Of a stretch of 64,000 bases of DNA, positions 37,263 to 46,839 are shown in pieces. The position numbers were made by a program, and so were the translations under genes. How positions within the stretch are numbered: the first letter of the stretch is position 1; the number at the start of each line of letters is the position of its first letter. The notes below the pieces were generated by a model, which saw nothing but the letters and a program-made list of their open reading frames with translations, ran no database searches and had not been told where the DNA came from. This stretch comes from Cryobacterium flavum (GTDB lineage: Bacteria; Actinomycetota; Actinomycetes; Actinomycetales; Microbacteriaceae): contig NZ_FNIB01000009.1 of the NCBI RefSeq assembly GCF_900103805.1, positions 62,001 to 126,000 on the forward strand. The letters are read 5' to 3'.

Positions 37263-37847
37263 CTAGGAGCCGGGCAGAAGCCGGCCGATCAGGGCAATCA
37301 GCCGCGCCATCGCCGCATCCGTGGGATCCTGCGGTGCCAGCTCGTTCTCGGCCAGTGAACTGTTGACGTAGAGACCGTCGCTGATCAGCATGATCGCCTG
37401 GGCGGTATCCGGGTCGTGCACGGCCTCTTCGATCACCGACAGCCAGCGCCGACGAATATCGGCGAGCACCTGCATGGCACGGGGATCCCGGCCCTGGGCC
37501 AAACGCGACCCGGCAATATAGGCGCGGTCGAGGGGACTGCCGGTGTGCACCGAGGTGCGAATGAGATAGTCGACTGGGCCGGCCGGGGCGGTGCGAATAT
37601 TTTCGGCGTCCTGCAGGGCGAGCGCGTCCAACCGTGCCAGAACACCGTCGACCAGGGCGTCCTTCGACGCGAAGTGGTACAGCAGACCGCCCTTGGAGAC
37701 TGCAGCGGCCGCCGCGACGGCATCGAGCGTCGCCGACCGCTCGCCGCCCTCGACCAGCAGGTCTTCGAAGGCGTCGAGCAGACGATCCCGGGTGGGAACG
37801 GATGGTGCGGCAGCATTTTTCGGCATATGGGCCATGGTAACGAACAC
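37263..37847 (-). CDS. TetR-family repressor
   Basis: A 194-residue protein. GTG 37847 has GAGAG upstream; ATG 37835 and 37826 are alternatives. The helix-turn-helix reads SATLDAVAAAAAVSKGGLLYHFASKDALV (shown in part), in the first 65 residues. The rest is a helical ligand domain. It is divergent from a DHA2 drug-efflux gene, with a perfect inverted repeat in the 103-base gap, and so probably represses that gene and itself until an inducer binds. Confidence 0.87.
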   Translation of the reverse strand: MFVTMAHMPKNAAAPSVPTRDRLLDAFEDLLVEGGERSATLDAVAAAAAVSKGGLLYHFASKDALVDGVLARLDALALQDAENIRTAPAGPVDYLIRTSVHTGSPLDRAYIAGSRLAQGRDPRAMQVLADIRRRWLSVIEEAVHDPDTAQAIMLISDGLYVNSSLAENELAPQDPTDAAMARLIALIGRLLPGS

Positions 37848-37874
37848 GCAAACTCTCGGTCGGGCACGGGCGAA

Positions 37875-37895
37875 CTAGACAACTATACCGTCTAG
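37875..37895. promoter_or_regulatory. TetR operator candidate
   Basis: CTAGAC (37875-37880) and GTCTAG (37890-37895) form a perfect inverted repeat with a 9-base spacer. It lies between the divergent TetR and MFS genes, about 55 bases before the MFS start. Confidence 0.65.
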
Positions 37896-37950
37896 CCGGT
37901 ACAGTTACATTTGTTGCTCCGCCCGTGGCGGTCGAGAAAGAACCCAGAAA

Positions 37951-39594
37951 GTGAATGAGATCGTGTCTGCCCCCGCTGTTCCCACCAATTCCATTACCCT
38001 GCCCGGTATCGCCTCGAACCACGCCGACCAAAGCCGTGCGGCAGAGAGTCGAAGCAGCGAGACGCGGGCAGCCGGATCGGCCAGCACCGCGGCATCCGCT
38101 TTGCCAGTACGGCACGACCGCAGGCGCTGGTGGGCCCTCGCGGTGCTCATGCTACCGGTACTGCTCGTGTCGATCGACAACACCGTGCTCAACTTCGCCC
38201 TGCCGGCGATCTCCACGGCCACCCTGCCGAGCGGTGTGCAGCTGCTCTGGATGGTTGACATCTACCCTCTCGTGCTGGCCGGACTGCTCGTGGCAATGGG
38301 CAGCCTGGGCGACCGCATCGGACGTCGCCGCCTGCTGATGATCGGTTCGGCCGGCTTCGGTGTGGTCTCGGTGTTCGCGGCCTTCGCCCCGAGCATCGAG
38401 GGGCTCATCATCGCCCGCGCCGCCCTCGGATTCTTCGGCGCCATGCTCATGCCGTCGACTCTGTCGCTGCTGCGTTCCACCTTCGTCGACCGCGACCAGC
38501 GTCGCCTCGCTATCGCGATTTGGGCCACCGGCTTTGCGGCTGGCAGCGCCCTTGGCCCGGTGGTCGGCGGCATTCTGCTCGAGCACTTCGCCTGGGGCTC
38601 GGTCTTTCTGATCGCCGTTCCCGTTCTGCTGCCGCTGCTCGTGCTGGCGCCAATTCTGGTGACCGAATCGCGGGATCCGCACCCGGGGCGCATCGACCTG
38701 CTCAGTATTGCCCTCTCACTCGGCACCATGCTGCCGATCGTCTACGGCATCAAGAGCATCGCCGAGCACGGCGTGACCTGGATCACGGTCGCCCCGATCG
38801 CGCTCGGACTGGGGCTCGGCGTCTGGTTCGTGCGTCGACAGCTGCATGTGCCGAACCCCATGCTCGACATGGGGCTGTTTCGACGCGGCGCTTTCAGCGG
38901 CGCGGTCGGCGTCAACCTGCTCAGTGTCACGGCGCTGGTCGGCTGCCTGTTTTTTATCTCGCAGCACCTGCAACTCGTGCTCGGGCTGTCGCCGTTGAAC
39001 GCCGGGCTGGTGCTCGTTCCCGGCCTGGCCGCGATGATCGTGGCCGGACTGCTGATCGTGCCGATTGCACGCCGGGTACGGCCGTCGCGGGTGGTGCCCG
39101 TGGCGCTGCTGGTGTCGGTGGCTGGATTCGCGTCGATCGCGCTGCGCGGCGGTGCAATCGATGCGTTCTGGATCGGCGTCGCCTTCGTGCTGCTCGGCAT
39201 CGGAATCGGCGCGGCCGAAACCGTCTCGAACGAGCTCATCGTGGCGACCGCGCCGGCCGACAAGGCAGGGGCGGCATCCGCTGTGTCTGAAACAGCCTAC
39301 GAACTGGGAGCGGTGCTCGGAACGGCCGTACTCGGCACCATCCTCACCGTGTCTTACCGGGCGGCAGTACTGTTGCCGGACGGCCTGAGCGCGGCCGACC
39401 GGCTGGCGGCGGGGGAGACTCTCGGCGGAGCGGTGTCCGTGGCCGGCCATCTTTCGCCCGTGGCCGGGGAGCAGCTGCTCGAGTCGGCCCGACACGCCTT
39501 CGACAGCGGTGTGGGCCTGACCGCCTGGATCGGCGTCGCGCTGGTGCTCGGAGCGGCCGTCGTGGCGCTGCTGTCGCTACGCCGGGCCCGCTAA
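37951..39594 (+). CDS. MFS efflux transporter, DHA2 (14-helix) family
   Basis: A 547-residue protein from GTG 37951 after AGAAAG. A 50-residue polar, Ser/Ala-rich N-terminus precedes 14 predicted membrane helices. The motifs are VSIDNTVLNFALPAI (helix 1), LGDRIGRRRLLMIG (motif A) and GFAAGSALGPVVGG (motif C of drug antiporters). It should export toxic organic compounds using the proton gradient. Controlled presumably by the divergent TetR gene. Confidence 0.9.
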   Translation: MNEIVSAPAVPTNSITLPGIASNHADQSRAAESRSSETRAAGSASTAASALPVRHDRRRWWALAVLMLPVLLVSIDNTVLNFALPAISTATLPSGVQLLWMVDIYPLVLAGLLVAMGSLGDRIGRRRLLMIGSAGFGVVSVFAAFAPSIEGLIIARAALGFFGAMLMPSTLSLLRSTFVDRDQRRLAIAIWATGFAAGSALGPVVGGILLEHFAWGSVFLIAVPVLLPLLVLAPILVTESRDPHPGRIDLLSIALSLGTMLPIVYGIKSIAEHGVTWITVAPIALGLGLGVWFVRRQLHVPNPMLDMGLFRRGAFSGAVGVNLLSVTALVGCLFFISQHLQLVLGLSPLNAGLVLVPGLAAMIVAGLLIVPIARRVRPSRVVPVALLVSVAGFASIALRGGAIDAFWIGVAFVLLGIGIGAAETVSNELIVATAPADKAGAASAVSETAYELGAVLGTAVLGTILTVSYRAAVLLPDGLSAADRLAAGETLGGAVSVAGHLSPVAGEQLLESARHAFDSGVGLTAWIGVALVLGAAVVALLSLRRAR

Positions 39595-39598
39595 AGCC

Positions 39599-39659
39599 CG
39601 CGAAAGCGGGTGACGCGTTGTTTCGCGAGTGCTCAAGCAACACTTCACCCGCTTTCGCG
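39599..39659. terminator. large inverted repeat, bidirectional terminator
   Basis: CGCGAAAGCGGGTGA (39599-39613) and its exact complement (39645-39659) flank a 31-base loop that contains a weaker GTTG/CAAC stem. It separates the convergent MFS and DUF6458-like genes. Confidence 0.75.
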
Positions 39660-39668
39660 AGCTGTGGG

Positions 39669-39920
39669 TTAGAGGTCGTCGATCGAGTTCTCGCGACGCG
39701 TGACCTGCTCGCCGTTCGCCGGGTCGGCGATCGTGCGGGTGGTGCTCACGCTATTGCGGCGGCGGGTCATCAGTACGATGCCGAGGATCGTCACGAGCGC
39801 TCCGGCCGCGAGCAGAATATAGCCGACGAGCGTCAGATCAATGCCGGTGACGGTCACGTCGAGGGCCCACACCAGAATGGCGCCGACGACGAGCAGAAAG
39901 ATTCCTAGTCCGATACTCAT
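39669..39920 (-). CDS. DUF6458-like small membrane protein
   Basis: An 83-residue protein, MSIGLGIFLLVVGAILVWAL at the N-terminus, then a second helix (LVGYILLAAGALVTILGIVL) and a basic, polar tail. The two-helix pattern with the GIFLLVVGAIL opening is common in actinobacteria. Role unknown. Confidence 0.75.
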   Translation of the reverse strand: MSIGLGIFLLVVGAILVWALDVTVTGIDLTLVGYILLAAGALVTILGIVLMTRRRNSVSTTRTIADPANGEQVTRRENSIDDL

Positions 39921-40032
39921 GATTTCCTGCTTTCCGTTGGTGGTGCGCTAGGGACAAGCCTAGGCACTTCGGTGAGAAAGGTAAGGTTTGACTATACGCA
40001 ATTCAGGTGATCATTGACTGTTTCGGAGCCAC

Positions 40033-41103
40033 ATGTCTCGTACTATCAAACTCGCTGTCATTCCCGGAGACGGGATTGGACCGGAAGTTGTCGCCGAGGC
40101 CGTGAAGGTACTCGGCGCCGTCACTGCCCGCGATGACGTCACGATTGAGACGAGCACCTTTCAGCTGGGCGCCGCGCGGTTCCTCGAAACCGGTGATGTA
40201 CTCACGGATGCCGACCTCGCGTCGATCCGGCAGCATGACGCGATTCTGCTCGGTGCTGTCGGCGGCGTTCCCGGCGACCCACGCCTGAAAGACGCCAACA
40301 TCGAGCGTGGGCTGCTGCTCGGCCTGCGCTTCGCACTCGACCACTACGTGAACCTGCGGCCCTGCACGATCTACCCCGGCGTCACGAGCCCGCTCGCCGC
40401 GCCCGGCGTGGTCGACTTCGTCGTCGTGCGCGAAGGTACAGAGGGCCCCTACGTGGGCAACGGCGGCGCCATCCGTCGCGGCACGCCGCAGGAAGTCGCC
40501 AACGAGGTGTCGGTGAACACCGCCTACGGGGTGGAACGCGTTGTGCGGTACGCCTTCGAGGTGGCCCAGGGTCGCGAGCGCAAACGCCTCACCCTCGTGC
40601 ACAAGACCAACGTGCTCGTTTTCGCCGGCGGCCTGTGGCAGCGCATCGTGAACGAGGTGGCCGCCGAGTACCCCCAGGTTGCGGTTGATTACCTGCATGT
40701 CGACGCGGCGACCATTTTCTTCGTCACGAATCCGAGTAGATTCGATGTACTCGTCACCGATAACCTTTTTGGCGATATTCTCACCGACCTGGCAGCGGCA
40801 ATCAGCGGCGGCATCGGCTTGGCGGCCTCCGGCAATATCAACCCGACGGGTCGCTTTCCCAGCATGTTCGAGCCGGTGCACGGCTCGGCCCCCGATATCG
40901 CAGGCCAGCAACTCGCCGACCCGACCGCGGCCATCCTCTCGGTGGCACTGTTGCTCGATCATCTCGGGCTGACGGATGCCGCGGCTCGCGTCAACGAGGC
41001 GGTCGCCGACGACCTTGCTCGCCGCTCCGCTCTCGTGCGACGCAGCACCGCTGAGGTGGGAGACGCCATCGTGACCCTTCTGACAGACAAGGTACTGAAA
41101 TGA
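40033..41103 (+). CDS. leuB: 3-isopropylmalate dehydrogenase
   Basis: A 356-residue protein from ATG 40033. It opens with [12 protein letters not shown], carries the substrate Arg motifs ([12 protein letters not shown]) and the catalytic Lys/Tyr region ([11 protein letters not shown]), and the Asp cluster [20 protein letters not shown]. It oxidises 3-isopropylmalate with NAD+ in leucine synthesis. Its stop overlaps the aminotransferase start (ATGA). Confidence 0.95.
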   Translation: MSRTIKLAVIPGDGIGPEVVAEAVKVLGAVTARDDVTIETSTFQLGAARFLETGDVLTDADLASIRQHDAILLGAVGGVPGDPRLKDANIERGLLLGLRFALDHYVNLRPCTIYPGVTSPLAAPGVVDFVVVREGTEGPYVGNGGAIRRGTPQEVANEVSVNTAYGVERVVRYAFEVAQGRERKRLTLVHKTNVLVFAGGLWQRIVNEVAAEYPQVAVDYLHVDAATIFFVTNPSRFDVLVTDNLFGDILTDLAAAISGGIGLAASGNINPTGRFPSMFEPVHGSAPDIAGQQLADPTAAILSVALLLDHLGLTDAAARVNEAVADDLARRSALVRRSTAEVGDAIVTLLTDKVLK

Positions 41104-42197
41104 CCGTGACTTTCCCCCTGACTTTTGCCCTCACTCCGTCGACCGACGCGCGCGCCGAGACCGAACGGGAAGAGATTCTGGCCGACCCGGGCTTCGGCAA
41201 GCACTTCACCGACCACATGGTCACGATCGACTGGTCGGTCGAAGCCGGCTGGCACGACGCGCGGGTCACCCCGTACGGCCCCCTGCTGCTCGACCCCGCC
41301 TCCTCGGTGCTGCACTACGGCCAGGAGATTTTCGAGGGCCTCAAGGCCTACCGGCACGCCGACAAGTCGATCTGGACCTTCCGGCCCGAAAAAAATGCGC
41401 AGCGTCTCCAGCGTTCCGCCCACCGCCTCGCGCTGCCCGAACTGTCGGTGGCAGACTTCATCGAGTCGGTCAAGCAGATGATTGCCATCGACGGCGATTG
41501 GGTGCCCTCCGCGCCCGAGACCAGCCTGTACCTGCGTCCGTTCATGATCGCCAATGAGAGCTTTCTCGGGGTGCGTGCCGCCCACAAGGTGAGTTTCTAC
41601 GTGATCGCGAGCCCCGCCGGCGCCTACTTCGCCGACGGCGTCGCCCCGGTGAAGATCTGGCTCTCGACCGAGTACTCCCGCGCCGGCCGCGGCGGGACCG
41701 GCGCCGCCAAATGCGGCGGAAACTACGCCGCCTCGCTGCTGCCGCAGATGGAAGCCTATGAGAACGGCTGCGCCCAGGTGCTCTTTCTCGACGGGGAGAC
41801 CGGCAGCCACATCGACGAATTGGGCGGCATGAACGTGTTCTTCGTGCACGGCACCGACACGCTCGTCACGCCGCGCCTGACCGGATCTATCCTCGAGGGC
41901 GTCACCCGCGACAGCATCATGCAGCTCGCGCGCGACCGCGGAATGACCGTGGAGGAGCGCGAGGTGACCCTGGGGGAGTGGCGTGAGGGTGTCGCATCCG
42001 GCGCCATCACCGAGGTCTTCGCCTGCGGAACCGCCGCCGTGGTCACGCCGATCGGTCAGGTCAAGGCGAAGGACTTCACCATCGGCGACCCGGATGCCCC
42101 CGCCGGTCGGATCACCCTGTCGCTTCGGCAAGAACTCACCGACATTCAGTATGGACGCGTGCCCGATCGTCACGGCTGGCTCACTCGACTAAACTGA
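41100..42197 (+). CDS. ilvE: branched-chain amino acid aminotransferase
   Basis: A 365-residue fold-type IV PLP enzyme from ATG 41100. The Schiff-base Lys lies in [15 protein letters not shown] near residue 203; [15 protein letters not shown] and [17 protein letters not shown] are family signatures. It makes the last step of valine, leucine and isoleucine synthesis. Co-translated with leuB. Confidence 0.95.
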   Translation: MTVTFPLTFALTPSTDARAETEREEILADPGFGKHFTDHMVTIDWSVEAGWHDARVTPYGPLLLDPASSVLHYGQEIFEGLKAYRHADKSIWTFRPEKNAQRLQRSAHRLALPELSVADFIESVKQMIAIDGDWVPSAPETSLYLRPFMIANESFLGVRAAHKVSFYVIASPAGAYFADGVAPVKIWLSTEYSRAGRGGTGAAKCGGNYAASLLPQMEAYENGCAQVLFLDGETGSHIDELGGMNVFFVHGTDTLVTPRLTGSILEGVTRDSIMQLARDRGMTVEEREVTLGEWREGVASGAITEVFACGTAAVVTPIGQVKAKDFTIGDPDAPAGRITLSLRQELTDIQYGRVPDRHGWLTRLN

Positions 42198-42237
42198 AGC
42201 TTTTGGCCCTGTCTCGGGGCCGCGGAAGGCGCACAAC

Positions 42238-42978
42238 GTGAAGATCGCACGCTATAGCTACCAGGGCGCCATTGCGTTCGGCATTGTTGACGAGCACGAA
42301 CTGGTCGTTCTCGCGAGTGACCCGATGTTCGCCGGCTTCGACACCACCGGCGACCGCGTGGCTTTGGCTGACGTGAAACTGCTCGCCCCGGTGATTCCGC
42401 GCTCCAAGATCGTCGCGGTGCAGCAGGCGGGCGCCGAGCCGGTGTTTGTACTGAAGCCCAACACTGCCGTCGTCGGGCCAGGCGACGCCATCGTGCTGCC
42501 GGCCGCCTCCGAACGTGTCGAGGTCGACGGCCAACTCGCCATTATTATCGGCAAGATTGCCAAGAATGTCTCGGTAGCGGATGCCACCGGCCGCGTCTTC
42601 GGCTACACCGTCGCCACGGTCGTCACCGCGACCGACCTCGCCGAGCGGGATACGACCCGGGCCGGCGCCTTCGACACCTTCCTCCCGTTCGGACCCGTCA
42701 TTGAGACCGACTTCGACGACGCGGCCACACCGCTGCGCGGCCTGATCAACGATGAGGAATTTCAGGCGGTGGAGCTCGGCGACGACGATTCGACCCCGAC
42801 GGAGGAGACCGTCGCGGCCCTCGTCGCGTACGCCTCCAGCGTGTTCACCCTGCTGCCGGGCGACGTGATTCTGGCCGGGCCGATGGACACCGCCGCCGCC
42901 GTCGAGGACGGCGACACGGTCTCGATGTCCATCGCAGGCATCGGAACCCTGGTGAACCCGGTCGTTCGCCCGGCCTGA
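42238..42978 (+). CDS. fumarylacetoacetate hydrolase family protein
   Basis: A 246-residue protein from GTG 42238 (40 bases after ilvE). It resembles the FAH fold (MKIARYSYQGAIAFGIVDEHELV at the start, LLAPVIPRSKIVAVQQ, and a C-terminal LLPGDVILAGPMDTAAAVEDGDTV, in part). The usual metal-binding Glu-x-Glu is not clearly conserved: the expected ExE region reads VEVDGQLAIIIGK, so catalysis is uncertain. The gene commonly sits between ilvE and gltX in related genomes, which points to a conserved housekeeping role. Confidence 0.8.
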   Translation: MKIARYSYQGAIAFGIVDEHELVVLASDPMFAGFDTTGDRVALADVKLLAPVIPRSKIVAVQQAGAEPVFVLKPNTAVVGPGDAIVLPAASERVEVDGQLAIIIGKIAKNVSVADATGRVFGYTVATVVTATDLAERDTTRAGAFDTFLPFGPVIETDFDDAATPLRGLINDEEFQAVELGDDDSTPTEETVAALVAYASSVFTLLPGDVILAGPMDTAAAVEDGDTVSMSIAGIGTLVNPVVRPA

Positions 42979-42982
42979 GTTC

Positions 42983-43061
42983 GTGCGCCCCGTCGCTCCG
43001 GGCGCAGGTTCGGTAGCTGGGCGCACCGTATAACCTGCGCCTGGCTACACAAGGTGCGCCC
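42983..43061. repeat. interleaved inverted repeats between convergent genes
   Basis: Arm A GGCGCAGGTT (43001-43010) pairs with A' (43032-43041); arm B GGGCGCACC (43019-43027) pairs with B' (43053-43061) and also with an upstream copy GTGCGCCC (42983-42990). The order A-B-A'-B' allows alternative or pseudoknot-like folds. Probably a bidirectional terminator. Confidence 0.75.
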
Positions 43062-43085
43062 GGACAAATAACTTGATCTTGTGGC

Positions 43086-43691
43086 TCAGATCACAGGGTC
43101 CGGGAACCAGTCCCTGATCTGGTTCGACGCCGTGGACAGCAGGGCGATCGCCTCGTCGCGGTTGACCCGGGCCATCAGCATCGCGCTGATCGACAAGGAA
43201 GTCAGGGTGCGCACGCGCTCGTCGACGGATTCCGCCGCTGACGGCGACGGGGCTGCGGCGTTTTCGAGCGCGTGTCTTAACGCCTCGGCCAGTTCGATGC
43301 GATACCCCTCCACGACTGCGCGGGTCGGCTCGTCGTGCGCGGCGAGGCCGACCGCGCAATTGACCAGAAGGCATCCGGTCTGCGCTGAGTCGGGGGCCTG
43401 CGTGACCGTTGCGCGGGCGAGGCCGGCGAAGTACTCGAGCAGGGCTGAGGAATCGCGGGGGCCCGCTCGCAATCCGGCCAGCCGTGGCCGGATCACCGTC
43501 TCCAGATAGTCGGTGACCGCGGCGTCGAAGAGCCCGCGTTTGCTCCCGAACGCGTGGTACAGGCTGGACCGCCCGACGCCCGTGGCCGCCTCCAGTTCGG
43601 CCAGGGATGCGCCGTCAAACCCCTTGTCCCAGAACAGGTTTCGCGCAGCCTGCACGACCACTCCGCTGTCAAAGGTCTGCATCCGCCCCAT
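43086..43691 (-). CDS. TetR-family regulator
   Basis: A 201-residue protein from ATG 43691 with AAGGAG 5 bases upstream. The HTH reads ASLAELEAATGVGRSSLYHAFGSKRGLF (in part). The C-terminal half (YFAGLARATVTQ, CLLVNCAVGLAAHDE) resembles the AcuR/YxaF-like TetR group. It is divergent from an MDR-type reductase gene; two ACGATCG-centred palindromes in the gap are candidate operators, so it likely senses a reactive small molecule that the reductase removes. Confidence 0.87.
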   Translation of the reverse strand: MGRMQTFDSGVVVQAARNLFWDKGFDGASLAELEAATGVGRSSLYHAFGSKRGLFDAAVTDYLETVIRPRLAGLRAGPRDSSALLEYFAGLARATVTQAPDSAQTGCLLVNCAVGLAAHDEPTRAVVEGYRIELAEALRHALENAAAPSPSAAESVDERVRTLTSLSISAMLMARVNRDEAIALLSTASNQIRDWFPDPVI

Positions 43692-43708
43692 GTTCGCTCC
43701 TTGAATCC

Positions 43709-43725
43709 TGTCCGACGATCGGACA
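43709..43725. promoter_or_regulatory. TetR operator 1
   Basis: Perfect palindrome TGTCCGA-CGA-TCGGACA, 18 bases upstream of the TetR start. Confidence 0.65.
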
Positions 43726-43758
43726 ATTTTGTGTACCGATGAGTCTACTTTATAGTAA

Positions 43759-43768
43759 AACGATCGTT
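43759..43768. promoter_or_regulatory. TetR operator 2 candidate
   Basis: AACGATCGTT, palindromic, shares the ACGATCG core with the palindrome at 43709-43725 and lies 25 bases before the reductase start, where a repressor would block transcription. Confidence 0.45.
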
Positions 43769-43792
43769 CTAGAACTAGCAGAGGAGCCGACC

Positions 43793-44827
43793 ATGGCGTC
43801 AAATACCGTCAGTACCCAGATCCAGCTCGTAAATCGTCCCGTCGGTTGGCCGACGGATGCGGACTTCCGCACCGTGACTGTCGACCTGCCGGAGCTTGCA
43901 GTCGGCCAGATTCGAGTCGCGAATGAATTCATCTCCGTCGACCCGTACATGCGTGGCCGGATGAACGATGTGAGGAGCTACATACCGCCGTTCGTGCTCG
44001 GTGAGACCATGACCGGCGCGGCTGTCGGCCGCGTCATCGCCTCCGCAAACGAGGCGTTCGCCATCGGCGACGTCGTCACCCATCAGTACGGCTGGCGTGA
44101 CCTGGTGCAGGAGGACGCCGCCGGCTTCAGGGTTGTTCCCGAGCTCCCCGGCGTTCCGGCCTCCGCTTACCTCGGCGTGCTCGGCATGACTGCACTGACT
44201 GCCTATGTCGGCCTGCTCGAGATCGCACAGCTCAAAGAAGGCGACACCGTGTTCGTCTCCGGCGCAGCGGGCGCGGTCGGCAGTATGGTCGGCCAGATCG
44301 CCCGGCTCAAGGGGGCCAAGCGCGTCATCGGCTCGGCCGGATCGCCCGAGAAGGTGGCCCTGCTCACCAGCAAGTACGGCTTTGACGCCGCGTTCAACTA
44401 CAAGGACGGATCCATCACAGACCAGCTGGCCGTCGCAGCGCCAGACGGCATCGACGTTTATTACGACAATGTCGGAGGTGAACACCTCGAGGCAGCCCTC
44501 GCGTCGTTCAACGACGGCGGGCGTGCTGCCCTGTGCGGCGCGATCTCGCTCTACAACAGCACGGATGCCCCGGCCGGCCCCAACAATATGTCCAACATCG
44601 TCACCCGCGGCCTCACCCTCACGGGCTTCACGATCGGCAACTACTGGTCGCACCTCCCGGCGTTCTCCGCCGAGATGGCGAACTGGTTGGCTTCCGGCGA
44701 GATCGTCTTCGACGAGACCATCGTCGACGGCGTCGAGAACACCGTCGCGGCGTTCCTCGGCCTCATGCGCGGCGAGAACACCGGAAAGATGGTCGTGCGC
44801 ACGGGCGAAACTGTTCCGGCGCTCTGA
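43793..44827 (+). CDS. NADP-dependent MDR-family oxidoreductase (CurA/LTB4DH type)
   Basis: A 344-residue protein from ATG 43793, after GAGGAG. It lacks zinc-ligand Cys. The NADPH motif is VFVSGAAGAVGSMVGQIARLKG; the family pattern ISVDPYMRGRM and FNYKDGS, DVYYDNVGGEHL mark the leukotriene B4 dehydrogenase/curcumin reductase group, which reduces alpha,beta-unsaturated carbonyls. It is followed 53 bases later by a DJ-1-type gene; both proteins handle reactive carbonyls in related systems. Controlled presumably by the divergent TetR. Confidence 0.92.
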   Translation: MASNTVSTQIQLVNRPVGWPTDADFRTVTVDLPELAVGQIRVANEFISVDPYMRGRMNDVRSYIPPFVLGETMTGAAVGRVIASANEAFAIGDVVTHQYGWRDLVQEDAAGFRVVPELPGVPASAYLGVLGMTALTAYVGLLEIAQLKEGDTVFVSGAAGAVGSMVGQIARLKGAKRVIGSAGSPEKVALLTSKYGFDAAFNYKDGSITDQLAVAAPDGIDVYYDNVGGEHLEAALASFNDGGRAALCGAISLYNSTDAPAGPNNMSNIVTRGLTLTGFTIGNYWSHLPAFSAEMANWLASGEIVFDETIVDGVENTVAAFLGLMRGENTGKMVVRTGETVPAL

Positions 44828-44880
44828 GCCGAATTAACACGCACGATTCCACGAAAGATTTCACAGTAAATGGAGACACT

Positions 44881-45588
44881 ATGACTCACGTACTTTTCGT
44901 AGTCAGCGCCGCTGACCACTGGACCCTCACTGACGGCAGCCAGCACCCCACCGGATACTGGGCAGAGGAGCTCGCTGAGCCGCACCGCCTGTTCACTGCG
45001 GCCGGCTGGCAGATCAGCATCGCCACACCGGGCGGCGTGGCTCCGACAATCGATGCGGTCAGCCTCCGTGCGGACGCGGCCGGCGGAGAGGAGCGTGTGG
45101 CGCAGCTCATCGACTACATCGGAACCATTTCCGCTCAGCTCGACGAACCGCTCAGCCTCAACGACATCAACGTTGGCGATTACGACGTGGTCTTCTACCC
45201 GGGCGGTCACGGCCCGATGGAAGACCTCGCCTTCGACGCCGTGTCGGGGAGCATTCTCACCGAAGCGCTCGACACCGGTCGCATCCTCGGCGTACTCTGC
45301 CACGCTCCAGCCGCGCTGCTCGCTGCCAAGCGCGCCGACGACAGCTGGCCGTTCACCGGCTACCGGATGACCGGCTTCACCGACGCCGAAGAGGTTCTCG
45401 GCGGACTGGCTCCGAAGGCTCCGTGGCTCGTGCAGAGCCGTCTGGTCGAACTGGGAGCCGATTTCATCGCCGGTGAATCGTTCGCGCCGCACATGGAGAT
45501 CGACCGCAACCTGTATACCGGCCAGAACCCTGCTTCGTCGGGTGCCCTCGCCGAGGCGATCATCGCGGCCGTCGCCGATAAGGCATAA
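44881..45588 (+). CDS. DJ-1/PfpI-type class I glutamine amidotransferase-like protein
   Basis: A 235-residue protein from ATG 44881. The nucleophile Cys sits in the elbow VLCHAPAALLAAK near residue 141, with the acidic partner in YPGGHGPMEDL and the N-terminal LFVVSAADHWTLTDG, as in the Hsp31/HchA-like branch. These proteins act as glyoxalases or protein chaperones in carbonyl stress. Pairing with an enone reductase and a TetR repressor supports a reactive-carbonyl response. Confidence 0.88.
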   Translation: MTHVLFVVSAADHWTLTDGSQHPTGYWAEELAEPHRLFTAAGWQISIATPGGVAPTIDAVSLRADAAGGEERVAQLIDYIGTISAQLDEPLSLNDINVGDYDVVFYPGGHGPMEDLAFDAVSGSILTEALDTGRILGVLCHAPAALLAAKRADDSWPFTGYRMTGFTDAEEVLGGLAPKAPWLVQSRLVELGADFIAGESFAPHMEIDRNLYTGQNPASSGALAEAIIAAVADKA

Positions 45589-45594
45589 CGGCGG

Positions 45595-45624
45595 GCGACG
45601 TCGGGCCCAGGGGCCCGACGTCGC
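45595..45624. terminator. bidirectional terminator hairpin
   Basis: A perfect 14-bp stem GCGACGTCGGGCCC (45595-45608) with its complement (45611-45624) and an AG loop, between convergent genes. Confidence 0.85.
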
Positions 45625-45651
45625 TGACAGCGAATGTTCGCCCGGCGTTGT

Positions 45652-46791
45652 CTAGCCGCGGCGCAGCGCGTCCAGCACGGCGTCCACGTCGTCCCGATCG
45701 TTCCAGAGGTGGAACGCCACGCGGGCTCGACCGGCGCGGCCTGATGCGGTGATTCCGGCGGCGGTGAGGCGAGCGAGGTCGCGGCCACCGGCATCCGGCC
45801 AGCTGATGATGGCCTGGCCGAGTCGGGGCAGGTCGAGTCCATCACACAGGGCGTCGCCGAGGGCCACGTTGTGGGTGGCCACCTCGGCCAGGTCGAGGCG
45901 GCGGAACAGGTCGATGGCCGGCTCGGCGCCGACCCAGGCGGGCCAGGCCGGCGACACGTCGAACCGGCGGGCATCGGAAGCAAGCGCCATCGCCGGACCG
46001 TAGCAGGAGGCCCACAGGTCGTCTCCCGCGTACCATCCGGCGTTGATCGGGTGCAGTTGTGCGGCGAAAGTCTCGGCGACCGTGAAGAACCCAACGCCGC
46101 GCGGGGCGCCGAGCCACTTGTAGCTGTGGCAGATGGTGGCGTCGAACAGCGAGGCGTCGACCGGCATCCACCCGGTAGCTTGGGTGGTGTCGCAGAGGGT
46201 GAAGGTGCCCGTTGCACGGGCGGCGGCCCGGATGGCGTCGCTGTCGGCGAGGGTTCCGGTGGCGGACTGCACGAGCGAAAACGCGACCAGCCACGTGTTC
46301 GCGGTGAGGCTCGTGGCCAGGTCGGCCAGATCCACCTGCCGCACGGTCACTCCGCGGTGCGCCTGGGCGAGGAACGGGAACACCATCGAGCTGAAGTCGC
46401 CACGCGGCAGCACGACTTCGGCGCCATCGGGGATGCTGGCGGCGACCAATCCGGCCATGACCGAGGTCTGCGAGCCGATCGCCACGCTGTGGGGTGTGAC
46501 GTTCACCAGATCGGCGTACCCGACGCGTACCCGCTCGACGACCTCACCGTAACGGGAGGCACAGGCTTGGCCGCCGGCCCAGGCCTCGGTATCGGCGCGC
46601 ATCGCAGCGATCGTTTCGATCGTGGGCAGTCCGAGGGTGCAGGCCGCGAGGTAGCCGCGGCCCGAAGTGTAGCGGGTGCGGGCTTCGGCGAGGGTCACGG
46701 TGCTCGTGCTCGTGTAAGCGATCATGCCGGTGCCCGGGTGGGTGGCCGTATTGGCGGTGGGGCTGCTCGTGCTCGTTGCTGCAGGGCTCAT
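45652..46791 (-). CDS. class V aminotransferase-fold PLP enzyme
   Basis: A 379-residue protein from ATG 46791. The PLP Lys is in CHSYKWLGAPRGVGFF near residue 225, with the Asp/Gln contact in TLCDTTQATGWMPVD. The fold is shared by cysteine desulfurases, kynureninase and serine-glyoxylate aminotransferases. The sequence does not show the desulfurase active-site Cys loop, so an aminotransferase or kynureninase-like role is more likely; the substrate is unknown. The first 25 residues are low-complexity Ser/Thr. It is divergent from a LysR gene that probably controls it. Confidence 0.82.
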   Translation of the reverse strand: MSPAATSTSSPTANTATHPGTGMIAYTSTSTVTLAEARTRYTSGRGYLAACTLGLPTIETIAAMRADTEAWAGGQACASRYGEVVERVRVGYADLVNVTPHSVAIGSQTSVMAGLVAASIPDGAEVVLPRGDFSSMVFPFLAQAHRGVTVRQVDLADLATSLTANTWLVAFSLVQSATGTLADSDAIRAAARATGTFTLCDTTQATGWMPVDASLFDATICHSYKWLGAPRGVGFFTVAETFAAQLHPINAGWYAGDDLWASCYGPAMALASDARRFDVSPAWPAWVGAEPAIDLFRRLDLAEVATHNVALGDALCDGLDLPRLGQAIISWPDAGGRDLARLTAAGITASGRAGRARVAFHLWNDRDDVDAVLDALRRG

Positions 46792-46839
46792 ATTTCTAGT
46801 GTGACCACCCAGCACTCATGCGACAACGGTCAGTATTCG

